A stretch of DNA of 64,000 bases from Tolypeutes matacus (taxonomy: Eukaryota; Chordata; Mammalia; Cingulata; Chlamyphoridae), in NCBI GenBank assembly GCA_026826555.1, contig JAKSZT010000116.1:1015816-1079815 (forward strand), read 5' to 3'. Every line of letters starts with the position of its first letter. Position 1 is the first letter of the stretch. Below are positions 35,841 through 46,640 of this stretch, piece after piece. Under the pieces are notes generated by a model, which was not told where the DNA came from, ran no database searches, and was given only the letters and a program-made list of their open reading frames with translations. The translations under genes and the position numbers were made by a program.

Positions 35841-36420
35841 TGTAGCAGTTTAATATCATTATGAATTCCAAAAATAGATACTGGATTATGCTTGTAAACT
35901 GTTCTGTTAATCTGGGCATGATTAAGTTATGATAAGGGCGTTGACAGTGCCACATTCGGTAGGGTGTTGAGCCCTGCCACTTGGTGGGTGGGTCTCAAAC
36001 ATAAAAAGACATGGCAAAGAACAGAGTTGGAGTAGTTTTTGACATTGGAGTTCTGAGGAGCAAGGACAGAAGTCCCTGGGGAAAAGAGACAAGGCATTCA
36101 CCTGATATTTCACAACTTGACTTGTGGAGAGAGGCAAAGCTTAGGGAGCCTAATAGTCTACAGCTGACCATGTGGAGAAAACCAAGATGCTGAGCCCAGA
36201 GAGAAATGCAGCCCTTGGGAGAGAGGAACCCAAGAATCCTGAGCCCTGGCTAATGTCAGCAGCTGTCTTGCTCCAAGACGGGTTAACAGACTTTGGTGAG
36301 GGAAGAAACTAATGCTTTATGGTCTGGTAACTGTAAGCTTCTACCCCAAATAAATAACCTTTATAAAGTCCAAGAGATTTCTGGTATTTTGCATTAGCAC
36401 ACCTTTGGCTGACTAATACA
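35841..36420 (+). repeat. Solo LTR-M, U3 copy (complete)
   Basis: TGTAGCAGTTTAATATC...GACTAATACA with perfect GGATA duplications at 35836-35840 and 36421-36425. It is the cleanest copy for defining the LTR-M ends. Confidence 0.8.
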
Positions 36421-37181
36421 GGATATAAAATGTTTTAAAATACATTATTTGGCCAGTCAATAATAAATAATAATTTCAGATTTGGAAAGGCAAGAAAAAG
36501 TGTTTAATTTCTCTGGTAAACTTTAAAGAATATTAAATAGTACATCTCATCCAAATAAATAGAAGAAAAAATTGAACAAAAACAATCAGTCTAAAACAAA
36601 TTATTCAGTATTTCCTGGGTTGCCATTTTGACCTATGTTCGGGGGCCATCTTACTCATGCATCTTTGGAAGCTGTACCTTTCTTGTCCTTCAGAAGCCTG
36701 AAGGTTCCAGGGTTGATTTATGTGCTGTTTGTTTCTCCCCATCATAAATCAAGTGCTGTATCACTTCCCCATTTCCTAGTTATGAAGTCGCCAAACTGGA
36801 TGTGATGCTCATTTGAAGCAATAAGAACCATGAATGATAGAACAAATAAAAAGGAGATATTGTTGCACTTCCCAAATTGGATGCTTAGATGATTGATATT
36901 GGATTTTTCCTCTTTTCTATTGAACACATTCAATGCTATAAATTTCCCTCTAAGCCCTTCTTCTGCTGCACCCCACAAACTATGAAGAAGCATAGGACAT
37001 TAAGAAACAGGAAGAACAACATATCAAAATGCTTGTGAGTGAAGCTATATCCACTTCCACAACAGTACAGACTTAAGATGAAGGCAGAGAATGTAAGAAA
37101 GTTGGGAAAATATTTTCTCTGACCACATGCATTGTTTACTCAAAATAACACTTCTATGAATATAACATCCCTTTGAAGAGA
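36421..37181 (+). other. Spacer with antisense L1 scrap (U3), split by provirus
   Basis: Same spacer as 8311-9020. The minus strand 36993-36860 reads GLRGKFIALNVFNRKEE, the L1 ORF2 scrap. It ends at the ERV-K insertion point (AAGAGA at 37176-37181) and resumes at 43902. Confidence 0.6.
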
Positions 37182-37568
37182 TGTAATTCAACATGGAGGT
37201 AGATGGTATCGGGAATGAACCAAAGAAAGTTGGGGACCAGGGGACCTCACTCCAAGTGGAATGCAGGCAAGTTTACTTAGGCTGAAGCTGCTTTTTATAC
37301 TACAAAGCTGATAACAAAATTAGGGCATCTTTCACTAGTTTCTCAGGTTGGTACATGAGAGTGCTGCCTGTTTATGTGTTCCCAGACAATCTTTCCTGGG
37401 AATTCAGACCATAACATCTTAGTGTGATTTTCATTCCGTTCTGCCTCCTTCCAATGATGTCTGCAGTATGCAGTGTAATTAGAGACATTTGCTAATGTTT
37501 CTCTGCCAGTGAGCATGCTTTTTAAATGCTTAACCCTTTATGCATTGGCTCTCAGCATTTTCCCAACA
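37182..37568 (-). repeat. ERV-K-like 3' LTR of provirus
   Basis: 387 bp with TG...CA ends. It adjoins a polypurine tract on the minus strand (AAAAAGAAAAAAAGGAGGA, 37571-37592 region). The AATAAA seen in the other two copies is changed to AGTAAA near 37272. Confidence 0.85.
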
Positions 37569-37592
37569 ATTCCTCCTTTTTTTCTTTTTGTC

Positions 37593-39330
37593 CAGGGTGA
37601 CTGTGCCTGCCTTATATTGTCCTCCTCTGAAGGTCTTACCTGTCACTGACCACCAGGCAAGCTCCATGGACAGGGATTTGAGATTGAAGGGTTTTAAGCA
37701 GAATCAAGTTATTGGCATGGCTGGCCTTTTCAGCCCTATTAGTGTGGGACAGCAGGGTTTTGCGAATGCCTCCTAATAGAGTTAAGTGTAGCAGAGCACC
37801 AATGATCACCACACTGAAGTTTTCATGTACAGAGTTTTATTTCCACCAATGTAAGGGGTTTATTTTATTTAATTGATCTGTCACTGGTTGCCAAAATTCG
37901 CTACATGGAAGCATAGTAAGTTGATTCTGAGACATGATCAAAATCCTTTTTTGCAAATCTGTAATTTGAATAGATAAATTTTTGTGATGACCCATTAAAT
38001 GATGATTAATTTTTTTTCCATTCATAATGGGAATCATTGTATGGGAGAGGAGTGAAACAATAAGCGGTTTCATTCAAATCACACTTCAAACCTTGTTTTA
38101 AACTTAGATTATATATCTGATCTCCCATTTGCATAACAGCCATCTCTAAGTTATTAAGCCTATTATTAATTGGCTCATTTATATATGCCTGACTATGTCA
38201 TAGCTCACTAGCATTATGATGCCTATTTTTAAAATATTGTTGTGTATGGACATTCTCATGTAGGTAAGTTCCTGCCAAAGCAATGGCTGTAATAATACTT
38301 ATAAGCCCTAATATAGTAGCTATAATTAATTCAATTAAACATTTGCTTCATTTTCAAATAATGATTTAGAAAGTGCCAAGGATTTGGCTCTCAGGGGAAG
38401 AATGCTAGCAGCGATTCATGAGAACTGGAAGCCATATTCCACAATGCTATCATGCTATGAGAACCACAGTAGAACTCTACTGTAAAACAGATTCTGATAC
38501 AATAGTGTAAAGGGAGCAATTGCTGCAGAAAAACCATGTTTGATTAATGATCACTGTTCCCACTATAAAAACAATGGGATCCTGTACACATACTCTAAGA
38601 AATTAAGTGGATTTTCTTTTTAAACTGGTAATATTATTTTTATTGCCTTGCCATTCAAAAGTTGGGCTAGTTCCCTAAAATAATTTCCAGAAAAAATTTT
38701 TAGTTTTGTTAAGTTTACTGTCCCATAGTTGTGCAATAAATCTTCCCTGATGAGTCCAATTTAGTGACATATTTATACCTATGACATCCCCAAAATTCTA
38801 AAAATAATGATAGCTTTCATTCATTGATTTTGTTGAATTATTAATTTTTCAACTTATGATTGTGTTTATATTAGGTTTCAGTATCCCTATAAGTGCCCAA
38901 TTCTTTACAATTCTATAGGAATTAATAAAGCACACAACCTGAAATGAAACATGATGTGTATGCAATTTATCACTTTATAGTATGATTTTGGGGCTGTCTA
39001 CATGGATTGACGGGTCCTATGCAGTTAATTCATTTAAGAAAATGCAAGGTTAAATTTTCAATAAACTTCCCTTCCTCCTCAGGTTTTAGAGGAAGGCGAG
39101 GATAAATCAGCCCAGGAAAATGAAAAAACTGATTAACATAAACAGGGGTAGGATTTGTCCCCCCAAGTCAACAATTCTAAAAGAGGTGAATTAGTAATAT
39201 AAGCACAATATGTATAATTATGTGAGAGTGCACTACTTACTGCTGTGGTTTTCAAGGTAAGCGTAGAAAGGAATAACTGTGTTAGAGTGACATTCTGCCT
39301 TTTCTACTTTTTGTGTCAGCTTCTTTGGCT
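37593..39330 (-). pseudogene. ERV-K-like env (decayed)
   Basis: The minus strand downstream of integrase shows an early segment with PGLIYPRLPLKPEEEGKFIE (about 39130-39050), matching the start of betaretroviral surface protein. The clearest part is the transmembrane subunit at 38200-37837: LEMAVMQMGDQIYNL, a Cys-bearing segment, IQITDLQKRI and LNKINPLHWWK. The tail follows towards 37600. Between them the surface subunit is full of stops and barely readable. No fusion peptide can be pointed out. Not functional. Confidence 0.7.
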
Positions 39331-39660
39331 TGTTTGTGTCTAGGTTTCAGACGTCTGGACAGGACCCAAAGCTGATCTCCTTTATCTGTAATGATAAGAG
39401 CAAAACCTCGACCCTATATTCTAACTTAACTTCGACCTTATCCAATTCATTATTATTTTTATGCTTTCAGTAAACTAGTTGTCCAATATTTGTTTCTCTA
39501 TTATTGCCTGATTTTTGCCAGAAATGCTCTGCTGCTGATGCATATGATACTGACCTTTGGCTTAAAAAATTTATTGTAAATAATGCTTGATATAATTGTA
39601 CTCACACCTCACCATTTCCCACTATTTTGTTTTTGTAGCATTTATAGAGGTTTAACTGTT
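39331..39660 (-). pseudogene. ERV-K-like integrase C-terminal remnant
   Basis: The minus strand reads VQLYQALFTINFLS near 39600, AAEHFWQKSGNNRE near 39530, and GRGFALIITDKGDQLWVLSR near 39400. The last is the C-terminal domain that overlaps the env start in betaretroviruses. Stops are present (for example after GNGEV). It marks the point where recognisable pol resumes after the foreign interior. Confidence 0.65.
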
Positions 39661-41381
39661 AATTATTTATGATAAGTATACATACATTCAAAGGCTTACT
39701 AAATCAGGGGATACAGTGATATACTTGGCTTATTTTTGGCTAGAGTCCTGGATAGATACAAGATAAATGTTAATATATATTTAGTTTAATAAGCTTATAT
39801 TGACAATTAGGGTGAGAAACAAATAACATAACTAATTAAAAGGTTGTCAATATTGAACAATGTTACAAAATGACAGATAAATAGAGCAGTCTTACATATA
39901 CTTACCAATATTTAGCTTTTAGCTGGGAAGGTTTGAATTGCTGAAGTAGCAACTGATACTAGAGTTTTGGTTGACTGTGTTTAGAAAAAATGAATTTGAT
40001 ATTATAGATGCCAACTTGTGAGTATTTTGCTAATTCCTAAGGAAGAGGCCAGCTTCCTCAGGAAGGAACACAACACTCCCTGGGCAGTACATTTTAAGGT
40101 TTATGCATCAATCCCTCGACAGTGGCCAGCTCCCCCAGAGAGGAATATAACACCTGTTGAAATGCAATTTATTTTTTTAACTTGTTACAAAACATCCTTG
40201 ATGTGCTTACTATTTTAATTTCCAATATTTTTCCTGAAATTTGAAAAGTGTTAACTAGCAAGGCATTGGATTGTTGATTTTAAAAAATTCTGCATGATGC
40301 TTTAATTTTAGGCTTGAACAAATCTTGCCAGACTTGTTTTTTAATACATTTAGTTTCAGGACTGTCGAAACTCAAGACAAGTTATTTACATATACATTTA
40401 ATAAAAGACATTTACGTGTAATATACAAGTTATTAAATTACTTAAGTATGCAATGTATTGTATTAAAGTTTTGATCAGTATTTAAGTATATTATACATAT
40501 TTCATAACTATACTATTTATTCAGACATGCAATGAATAAACTTTTATTTCTTAAGCATTTAAAATTCTTAATAGCATAATTAGAATGACCTCATTTCTTT
40601 ATTTTGTAGTTTGAGGCAAAGGTAAAAACAAATTAGTATTTCCTATTTGTGCTGTGCGGTAATACATTAACTTGTAATTTTTATACTTCCATTGGTTTTG
40701 TTGTTAACATTATAATTAGAATTGGGGCTGTTGCTTACAGTGTTGAATATAAACTTGATTCATTGTTTGCGATTTTACAGGAAGGGGAATGTGGGCTGGC
40801 TTGACTTTTTAAAGAAAGTATTAAAGAAAACTTTAGCAAGTTTTAAACAAAGTCATAGTGACATACTGGATATTAATTTTTTCAACAAACTAGCAATATT
40901 TGGGACCACTGCATGCTGCAGTGGTGTTATTTTATTTTACTATATTTTACTGTTGTGCACTACCCTGGCAGCCTTTAATGGCTGCTTTCTTTCTATAGTT
41001 ATAACTAAAAATTATGATTAAAAGCATTACATTTTTATTTAATATTGTATGGAAACATTAAATTTTCAGAAATTTATACACATTTAAAGTATTCACATAA
41101 ACTTTTTATTCATATAACTTTAAATGTTCTAAAATTAGAAAATTTCTTTTAATTATACAACAGTTTTAAATAGTTCATTCAACTTATATCACATGAACAT
41201 AACTATTTTTAGCATTTTACCATTATTTAGGTAAAAGACACACATTTGTGAGTTTGAAATAAAAGCTGTCTTTCAGGATTTGACTTTGAGAAGTAGGTTC
41301 AAACATTGTGTTCTTTTTCAAAGTAATAAGACCTGTTTCTCTATGGAAACAATAAGGTTAAAGTACAAGAAGCAATTTTGA
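39661..41381. other. Unidentified AT-rich insert within provirus (~1.7 kb)
   Basis: This lies where the RT, RNase H and early integrase should be, but I find no motif of these on either strand. It is very AT-rich. Between 40041 and 40160 a motif resembling GGCCAGCT followed by a GAGGAA(C/T)A...AACAC(T/C) pattern occurs twice about 75 bases apart. A plus-strand frame lies at 40722-41021. It could be deletion filler, a degraded unknown element, or pol decayed past recognition. Confidence 0.5.
40722..41021 (+). other. Unidentified 99-codon reading frame
   Basis: The frame starts MGLLLTVLNINLIHCLRFY. It has a basic middle (DFLKKVLKKTLASFK) and a hydrophobic segment at about residues 66-85 (CCSGVILFYYILLLC), which looks like a membrane span. 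I recognise no family. In this AT-rich DNA it may be chance. A pyrimidine-AG splice-acceptor-like string (GATTTTACAG) lies inside it at about 40780. Confidence 0.25.
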
Positions 41382-41635
41382 TAGGGTTAGGGTTAGAGTT
41401 AGGGTTACATTAGGGTTAGTTAATGTTAGGGTTAGGGTTAGGGTTACTCAGGTTTCAGATAAGTGTTAGACTACGGTTTGGGTTAGGGTTAGGGTTAGGG
41501 TTAGTGTTAGGGTTAGGTTAGCTTTAGAGTTAGGGTTAGGGTTAGGTTAGGTTTACAGTTAGGGTTAGGGTTAGTGTTAGGCTTAGGGTTAGGTTTAGGG
41601 TTAGCGTTATGGTTAGGGCTAGGATTAGGGTTACA
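41382..41635 (+). repeat. Interstitial telomeric repeat array, (TTAGGG)n
   Basis: About 250 bp of TTAGGG with variants (TTAGAG, TTAGTG, TTAGGC, TTAGGTT). By eye there are about 18 exact hexamers, one non-repeat patch of about 40 bases near 41450-41480, and a degenerate right end. The G-rich strand is the plus strand. It lies between the ERV-K gag end (about 41640) and the unidentified AT-rich insert. Confidence 0.95.
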
Positions 41636-41639
41636 GAGT

Positions 41640-43387
41640 ATCAAACTTAGTTTCAGCTGAGGAAGGATAGAGAGCTGTACTGCTTTTGGTAACTGCCTTA
41701 AGTTCTGTTACAGGCTGGAGTGAACTGCTCTGTCACTGATTGGTCAGATTTGAGCAAGGCAGGGAAATGTGGTCATATTGTTTGTCTGAGGGCTTCTAGC
41801 AAGTCCTGCTTGGCATTTTCCCAACTTTTAAATGAGACTACTATTTTTATGATATTTAGAGTGACATTCCTTGTCCCAGTGTAACCCTTTTAGCATTTTG
41901 GACCCACGTGATTTGTTATTAATTTATTATTGCCACCAAATGGAGCTCTTACACTAGTTTTGGCTTGGCAATCTTTTTTCATATGACCTGGTTTTTCACA
42001 TTTAAAGCAATTTAAATTATTAACAACAGGACTAGATCCCTTTAGAGTAGCTGCAAGGAGGTTCATGTTATAAGTGTTTTACCCATGTTTTTTGGCATGT
42101 TTTTATATAATCCTGTAAAGTATTTCCATTTGCATTATCAGACATAAAGCCTTTTTACACTCACTGTTAGCATTATTAAAAGCCAACATTACTATAAACA
42201 TATCTTCATGATCAGATTGAGTTAATTTCTTGTTGACTACATCTGCCAGCCTTGCTACAAATTCAGCATAGGTTTCAGTATTTCCTTGCACAATTTTTGA
42301 AAATGAATGTACAGCCTGTCCAGGGCTGGATATTCATCGCCAGGCATCTTAGCAGCACATCGTAATTTTAAAATTACCATATTATCATATTGACCTTGGC
42401 GAGGGATTTCAGCCCATTGACCTGTTCCTAATATTTGTTCAGCATAATATGCACTGGTGGATTTTGCTGTTGATTTCATCATGCTACAATATTAGCTTCG
42501 TCAGTCCATTGTTTTTTTTTTTTTTTTTTTTTTTTTTTGCTTTTAATAGTCTTTTTTTTTTATTGTAGGTATTAAATTTTAAAAATTCTGTTGAAATCAG
42601 AACAGCTTGAGCTAAGAAATCCCAATCCCAGTGTATTAATCTGTTTGCTTGTGTAATTTCTTGCACCAATTCTCAGTATAAGGAGACTCTACACCATATT
42701 GATTGCATGGTTTTTTTAAATTTTTGATACTTTTAAAAGGAATAGGAGCATTCTCATATTGTACACCTCCTGGGGGATTGTTAGCATCTCCTGGAATTTG
42801 AGTTACTGTTACTGGAAAAGTAAAAAAAATTGGCATAGACTCTGAATTTCCTTCTCTACTTCCCTGTGCTATACTTTTCATAATTGAAAAGGATGGTGCT
42901 GGCACAAAAACAGAAAGTTTTGGAGGGTCATCAAATATTGCAGAGAATGGATTAGTAGACACCTTAGGAGGCACAGACGCTGGTTTATAAAACAATAAAT
43001 CATCTTTTGGAGTGGATGGCTTACCGACTGCTGGAAAAGTTCCATAACCTCCATTTTTCTTTTTTTTTCTATTCATTAGATATGAGTTTATCTGTTTTTT
43101 GCCTGTTCATTAATTTTTTCAGATATATTTTCATTAAAATTATCATTAGCTTGTTCTGCTACAGTGTCAGCAATAGCAGTATCCATTTTAATATCTTCAT
43201 TTTCATCTGATTGTAATGGTTCAAGAGCAACAGAATAAAGGCTATCCAAAGATGATACATAACAATGTTTCTGTACAAGAGAAAAGATTTCTAGTACCTC
43301 TAGTGTCATCACAGATACCCCTGTATTCTTTAACAGGGTTTTCAAAACTTTGAAATATTCCTCTAACCGAGTTGACTGATTACCCAT
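41640..43387 (-). pseudogene. ERV-K-like gag (decayed)
   Basis: On the minus strand it starts at 43387 (MGNQSTRLEEYFKVLKTLLK). A Pro-rich middle follows at 43076-42636. Capsid segments lie at 42482-42103, including the major homology region QGNTETYAEFVARL. A zinc knuckle CFKCEKPGHMKKDC (CX2CX4HX4C) lies at about 41965-42010, intact. A second knuckle (about 41855-41900) is degenerate, with a stop and a one-base slip. A run of about 27 A (minus strand, 42512-42538) breaks the capsid. Other frameshifts are present. Confidence 0.85.
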
Positions 43388-43490
43388 TACCCAGATGATC
43401 AAGATTATTTGACACACCAACAGAATGCAAGGACCATCCGATCAAGCAGTCCTTGTTTCCATGGCACTTATCCAGAGAAAAGACTAGTCG

Positions 43491-43509
43491 TGCCCCACAT
43501 TGAGTGTCA
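43491..43509 (-). other. Provirus primer-binding site, decayed tRNA-Lys type
   Basis: The minus strand reads TGACACTCAATGTGGGGCA, an eroded form of the Lys-type site seen at 701-718, two bases inside the 5' LTR. Confidence 0.65.
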
Positions 43510-43511
43510 TC

Positions 43512-43901
43512 TGTTTTAATGCAGTGAGGAGGTATATGGTGCTTGGAATGATCCAAAGAAAAGTTGGGACCAAGGGACCTCACTCCATGTGGAAAGCAGA
43601 CACGTTTATTTAGGCTCAGGTTGCTTTTTATACTGCAAACCTGATAACAAATTAGGTCATCATTCACTACTTCCTCAGATTGGTAATTGAGAGTGCTGCC
43701 TCATTCTGTGTTCCCAGAAAATCTTTCTTGGGAATTCAGACAATAAATTCTTAGTGGTGTGTTCATTCCACTCTGCCTTCTCCCACTGATGTCTGTGGTA
43801 TTCAGTGTCCTTGGAGACATTTACTAATGTTTCTCTGCCAGCAGGCATGCTTTTTAAATGCTTAATCCTTTATGCTCTGGCTCTCAGCATCTTTTCCAAC
43901 A
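43512..43901 (-). repeat. ERV-K-like 5' LTR of provirus
   Basis: 390 bp, TG...CA. On the minus strand AATAAA lies near 43606-43611 and a TATAAAA-like box near 43625. It is the partner of 37182-37568. Confidence 0.85.
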
Positions 43902-44372
43902 AGAGAATTTGCATCATGCTTAACTAAGCATGAGGGAATTTATATAAGGAAAAAAGAATGAGGACAATGTATTTTGCCAGTTTTCCCTACATGGTAGTCT
44001 TTCCTTTTACGTGTAATGTGTGTGAAGTTTTCTTGGAAATTCAACCTAATGAGATACTTGAGATTAAATCTTTGAGAGAAACCATTTGGGATTTCATAAA
44101 ATTGGGAAAGTTAGCATCCCATCAAAGAAACATGCAGGAGTAAAACACTGTGTATGTAAGGAACATTGGAAATCCTTCAGCCAGGCATTAAATCTCATTG
44201 AGCATGAAATATTCATACATGAGTTAGTATTGTAATAAACATGGGGATCCTTCCATCTGAAACAAAACTTCATGGAATGTGAGAAAATTCAAACAACAGC
44301 GAAAGCATAAGAGTGTCCTGAATGTAGCCTGCTCTTTACAGTCACTTTTTACTCCTCATTTTGAAAGCCATT
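43902..44372 (+). pseudogene. C2H2 zinc-finger exon, copy C (5' part only)
   Basis: Continues the unit after the provirus. It corresponds to 9070-9540 of copy A: the degenerate first finger (CNVCEVF near 44015), then CVCKEHWKSFSQALNLIEHE near 44150. The rest of the exon, the L1, module alpha and repeat R are missing: at about 44372 it joins the flank equivalent to 35130. Stops are present. Non-coding. Confidence 0.65.
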
Positions 44373-44897
44373 CAGGGCAACAAGCATTAACCAAGGGCAC
44401 ATTGATCAGTAGGGGTCACCTAAATCTGGGAGAAATGGGAGGTCATGAACCCGTGGCTGTACTTGGGTGTGGCCATCATTGAACAAAATAGTGTCTTGAC
44501 CACCGATGTACTGGTCCCTAGAATGGTCCCCAGAAGGACTCAATATACTGTGCATTCTCCACCAAATCCTAGTTCCAAAATCAGATTTGTAACTCAGAGA
44601 GGTGTGCCATTATTCCCATCCACCAAGCCATAGTGCACAGATTTTCCCTGGGGGGTGGTGGGGCAGGAAGCAAACTCTAAAATTGAAAGCACCTAATTTC
44701 TTCCCCAAAGAACTGATTAGATTTACAACAGAATGGAGAAATTCAACCCTAAGGGTCCTCTCAAAAGCAGTGGAGATCATAGAGGGCCTGATATTTAATT
44801 CATCTCAATCCTTCAGGAAGAAATTAAATAAATAATTTTACAGATGAGTAAAAAGTAATAAAGTATGCTAGCAGCAACTCACTTTAAAAGAAATGTA

Positions 44898-45122
44898 GGG
44901 AAGCGGCTGTGGCTCAATCAGTAGGGCTCCTGTTTACCATATGGGAGGCCCCAGGTTCAGTTCCCAGGGCCTCCTGGTGAAGGCAAGCCTGCCCGCATGG
45001 CGTGGTGGTGAAGGCAAGCCTGCCCGCATGGCGTGGTTAGCTGACCCAGTGAGAACAAGCAGCAAGGGGGGGATAAATGAATAAATAAATAAAATCTTTA
45101 AAAAATAAATAAATAAATAAAT
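44898..45122 (+). repeat. tRNA-derived SINE with internal duplication
   Basis: Same SINE family as 12719. It is flanked by AAAAGAAATGTA (44886-44897) and AAAAGAAATATA (45123-45134). Inside, the segment GTGAAGGCAAGCCTGCCCGC...GGCGTGG occurs twice in tandem (about 28 bp, 44978-45035), making this copy longer than the first. The tail is (AAAT)n. Other units lack it at this position. Confidence 0.9.
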
Positions 45123-45146
45123 AAAAGAAATATAAAAGAATATTCT

Positions 45147-45180
45147 TTTTTTTTTTTTAATTCCCATAGTTAAAGCCAAG
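45147..45180 (-). mobile_element. 34-bp tail-only retroposition
   Basis: A T-run (A-tail of a minus-strand insert) followed by only about 20 bases of body, AATTCCCATAGTTAAAGCCA on the plus strand. It is enclosed by perfect 13-bp duplications AAAAGAATATTCT (45134-45146 and 45181-45193). The paralogous flanks have a single AAAAGAATATTCT. The source transcript is not recognised. Confidence 0.8.
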
Positions 45181-45387
45181 AAAAGAATATTCTTAAGTTA
45201 GAAACAAAATAATCTCAGGAGGTTCAAGATTCAGGATGGATGGAAGAACAATATCTGTTAATTAAATTCATATATATAAATAACTATTGAAAGGATAAAA
45301 TAAAAATGATATCCGTGGCCTAGGACATCAATAAAGTTCTCAAATCCACCATAAAATAATATATAGCATAAGATAGGTAAATGAATA

Positions 45388-45964
45388 AGTAGCAGTTGGA
45401 TATCATTATGAATTCCAAAAATTGATATGGGTTTAAGCTTGTAAACTAGTCTGTTAATCTGGGCATGTTTAAGGTAAGATAAAGACGTTGCCTGGGACAG
45501 TCGGTATGGCATTGACCTCCACCCTTTGGTGGGTGGGTTCTCAGATATAAAAGACATGGCAAAGGACAGAGCTGGAGTAGTTTTTGATGATGGAGTTCTG
45601 ATGAGCAAGGACAGAAGACCCCATGAAAAGAAACAAGTCATTCACCTGACTGTTCACAGCTGGCCTTGTGGAGAGAGGCAAAGCTTAGAGTGCCTCATAG
45701 TCTACAGGTGACCTTGTGTTGGAAACAGAAGAGCAAAGCCCAGAGAGGAACACTGCCCTGTAAAGAGAGGAACCCAAGAAGCCTGAACCCTGGCAAATAT
45801 CAGCAGCTGTCTTGCTCCAAGATGAGTTAACATACTTTGGTGAAGGAAGAAAGTTTTGCTTTCTGGCCTGGTAACTACAAGGTTATACCACAAATAAATA
45901 CCCTTTATAAAGACCAACAGATTTCTGGTATTGTGCATCAGCACTCCTTTTGCTGACTAATACA
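45388..45964 (+). repeat. Solo LTR-M, U4 copy
   Basis: Aligns with the 35841 copy from AGTAGCAGTTGGATATC to GACTAATACA. The first bases are mutated (AATAAG instead of GGATATG). GGATA follows at the right edge. Confidence 0.75.
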
Positions 45965-46640
45965 GGATATAAAATGTTTTAAAATACATTATTTAGCAAG
46001 TCAATAACAAATAATAAGTGCAGATTTGGAAAGGCAAGCTAAAGTGTTATAATTTCCCCAATAAACTTTAAGGAATATAAAATACAGCATCTCATCCAAA
46101 TAAATAGAAGAAAAAAAATTGAACAAAAATAGTCAGTCTCAAACAAAGTATTCAGGATTTCCTTGGTGGCCATTTTGGCCTTTGTTCTGGGGCCACATTT
46201 TTGTGCATTTTGGAAGCTGAACATTTCTTATCCTTCAGAAGACTGAAGATTCCAGGGTTTACTTATCGGGTGTTGTTTTGTCCCCATCATAAATCAAGTG
46301 CTTTTATCACTTCCCCATTTCCTAGTTATGAAGTCACCAAACTGGATATGATGTTCATTCGAAGTAAGAAGATCCATGAATGATAGAACAAATAAAACGG
46401 AGATATTGTTGCACTTCCCAAATTGTACACTTAGATGTTTGATATTGGATCTTTCTTCTTTTCTAATGAATGCATTCAATGCTATTAATTTCCCTCTGAC
46501 CACTGCTTCTGCTGCACCCCACAAACTATGAAGAAGCATAGGACATTAAGAAGCAGAAAGAACCACATAAGAAAAGGCTTGTGAGTGAAGCTATATTCAC
46601 ATCCACAACAGTACAGTCTTAAATGTAGGCAAAGAATGTA
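45965..46640 (+). other. Spacer with antisense L1 scrap (U4), fused to module alpha
   Basis: Same as 8311-9000; the minus strand near 46500 again shows the L1 ORF2 scrap (ALNAFIRKEERSN). At about 46640 it passes abruptly into module alpha, so the finger exon and L1 were deleted here. Confidence 0.6.

Larger units (their letters stand above)
37182..43901 (-). mobile_element. ERV-K-like provirus with both LTRs, rearranged interior
   Basis: A two-LTR betaretrovirus-like provirus of 6.7 kb inserted in the zinc-finger exon start of U3, flanked by AGAGA on both sides (37177-37181 and 43902-43906). On the minus strand: 5' LTR, Lys-type primer site, gag, then a telomere-repeat array and unidentified AT-rich DNA where pro and most of pol should be. 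After that come the integrase C-terminus, env and a polypurine tract (about 37571-37592) next to the 3' LTR. The two LTRs differ at very roughly 15% of sites by eye, so it is old. Confidence 0.85.
44373..45387 (+). other. Duplicated flank (U4) with SINE and micro-insertion
   Basis: Unit flank aligned with 35130-35840, with the gamma-ERV target site unoccupied near 44500-44520. It carries two private retroposition events, listed separately. No gene is seen. Confidence 0.6.

Noticed and set aside
39661..41635. Integrated herpesvirus, suggested by telomeric repeats beside unknown DNA
   Set aside because: Some herpesviruses integrate through TTAGGG repeats, but no herpesvirus-like coding sequence is recognisable and the DNA is far too AT-rich and short. 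Break repair is simpler.
41382..41635. True chromosome end
   Set aside because: The array is short, degenerate and flanked on both sides by ordinary interspersed sequence and retroviral gag.
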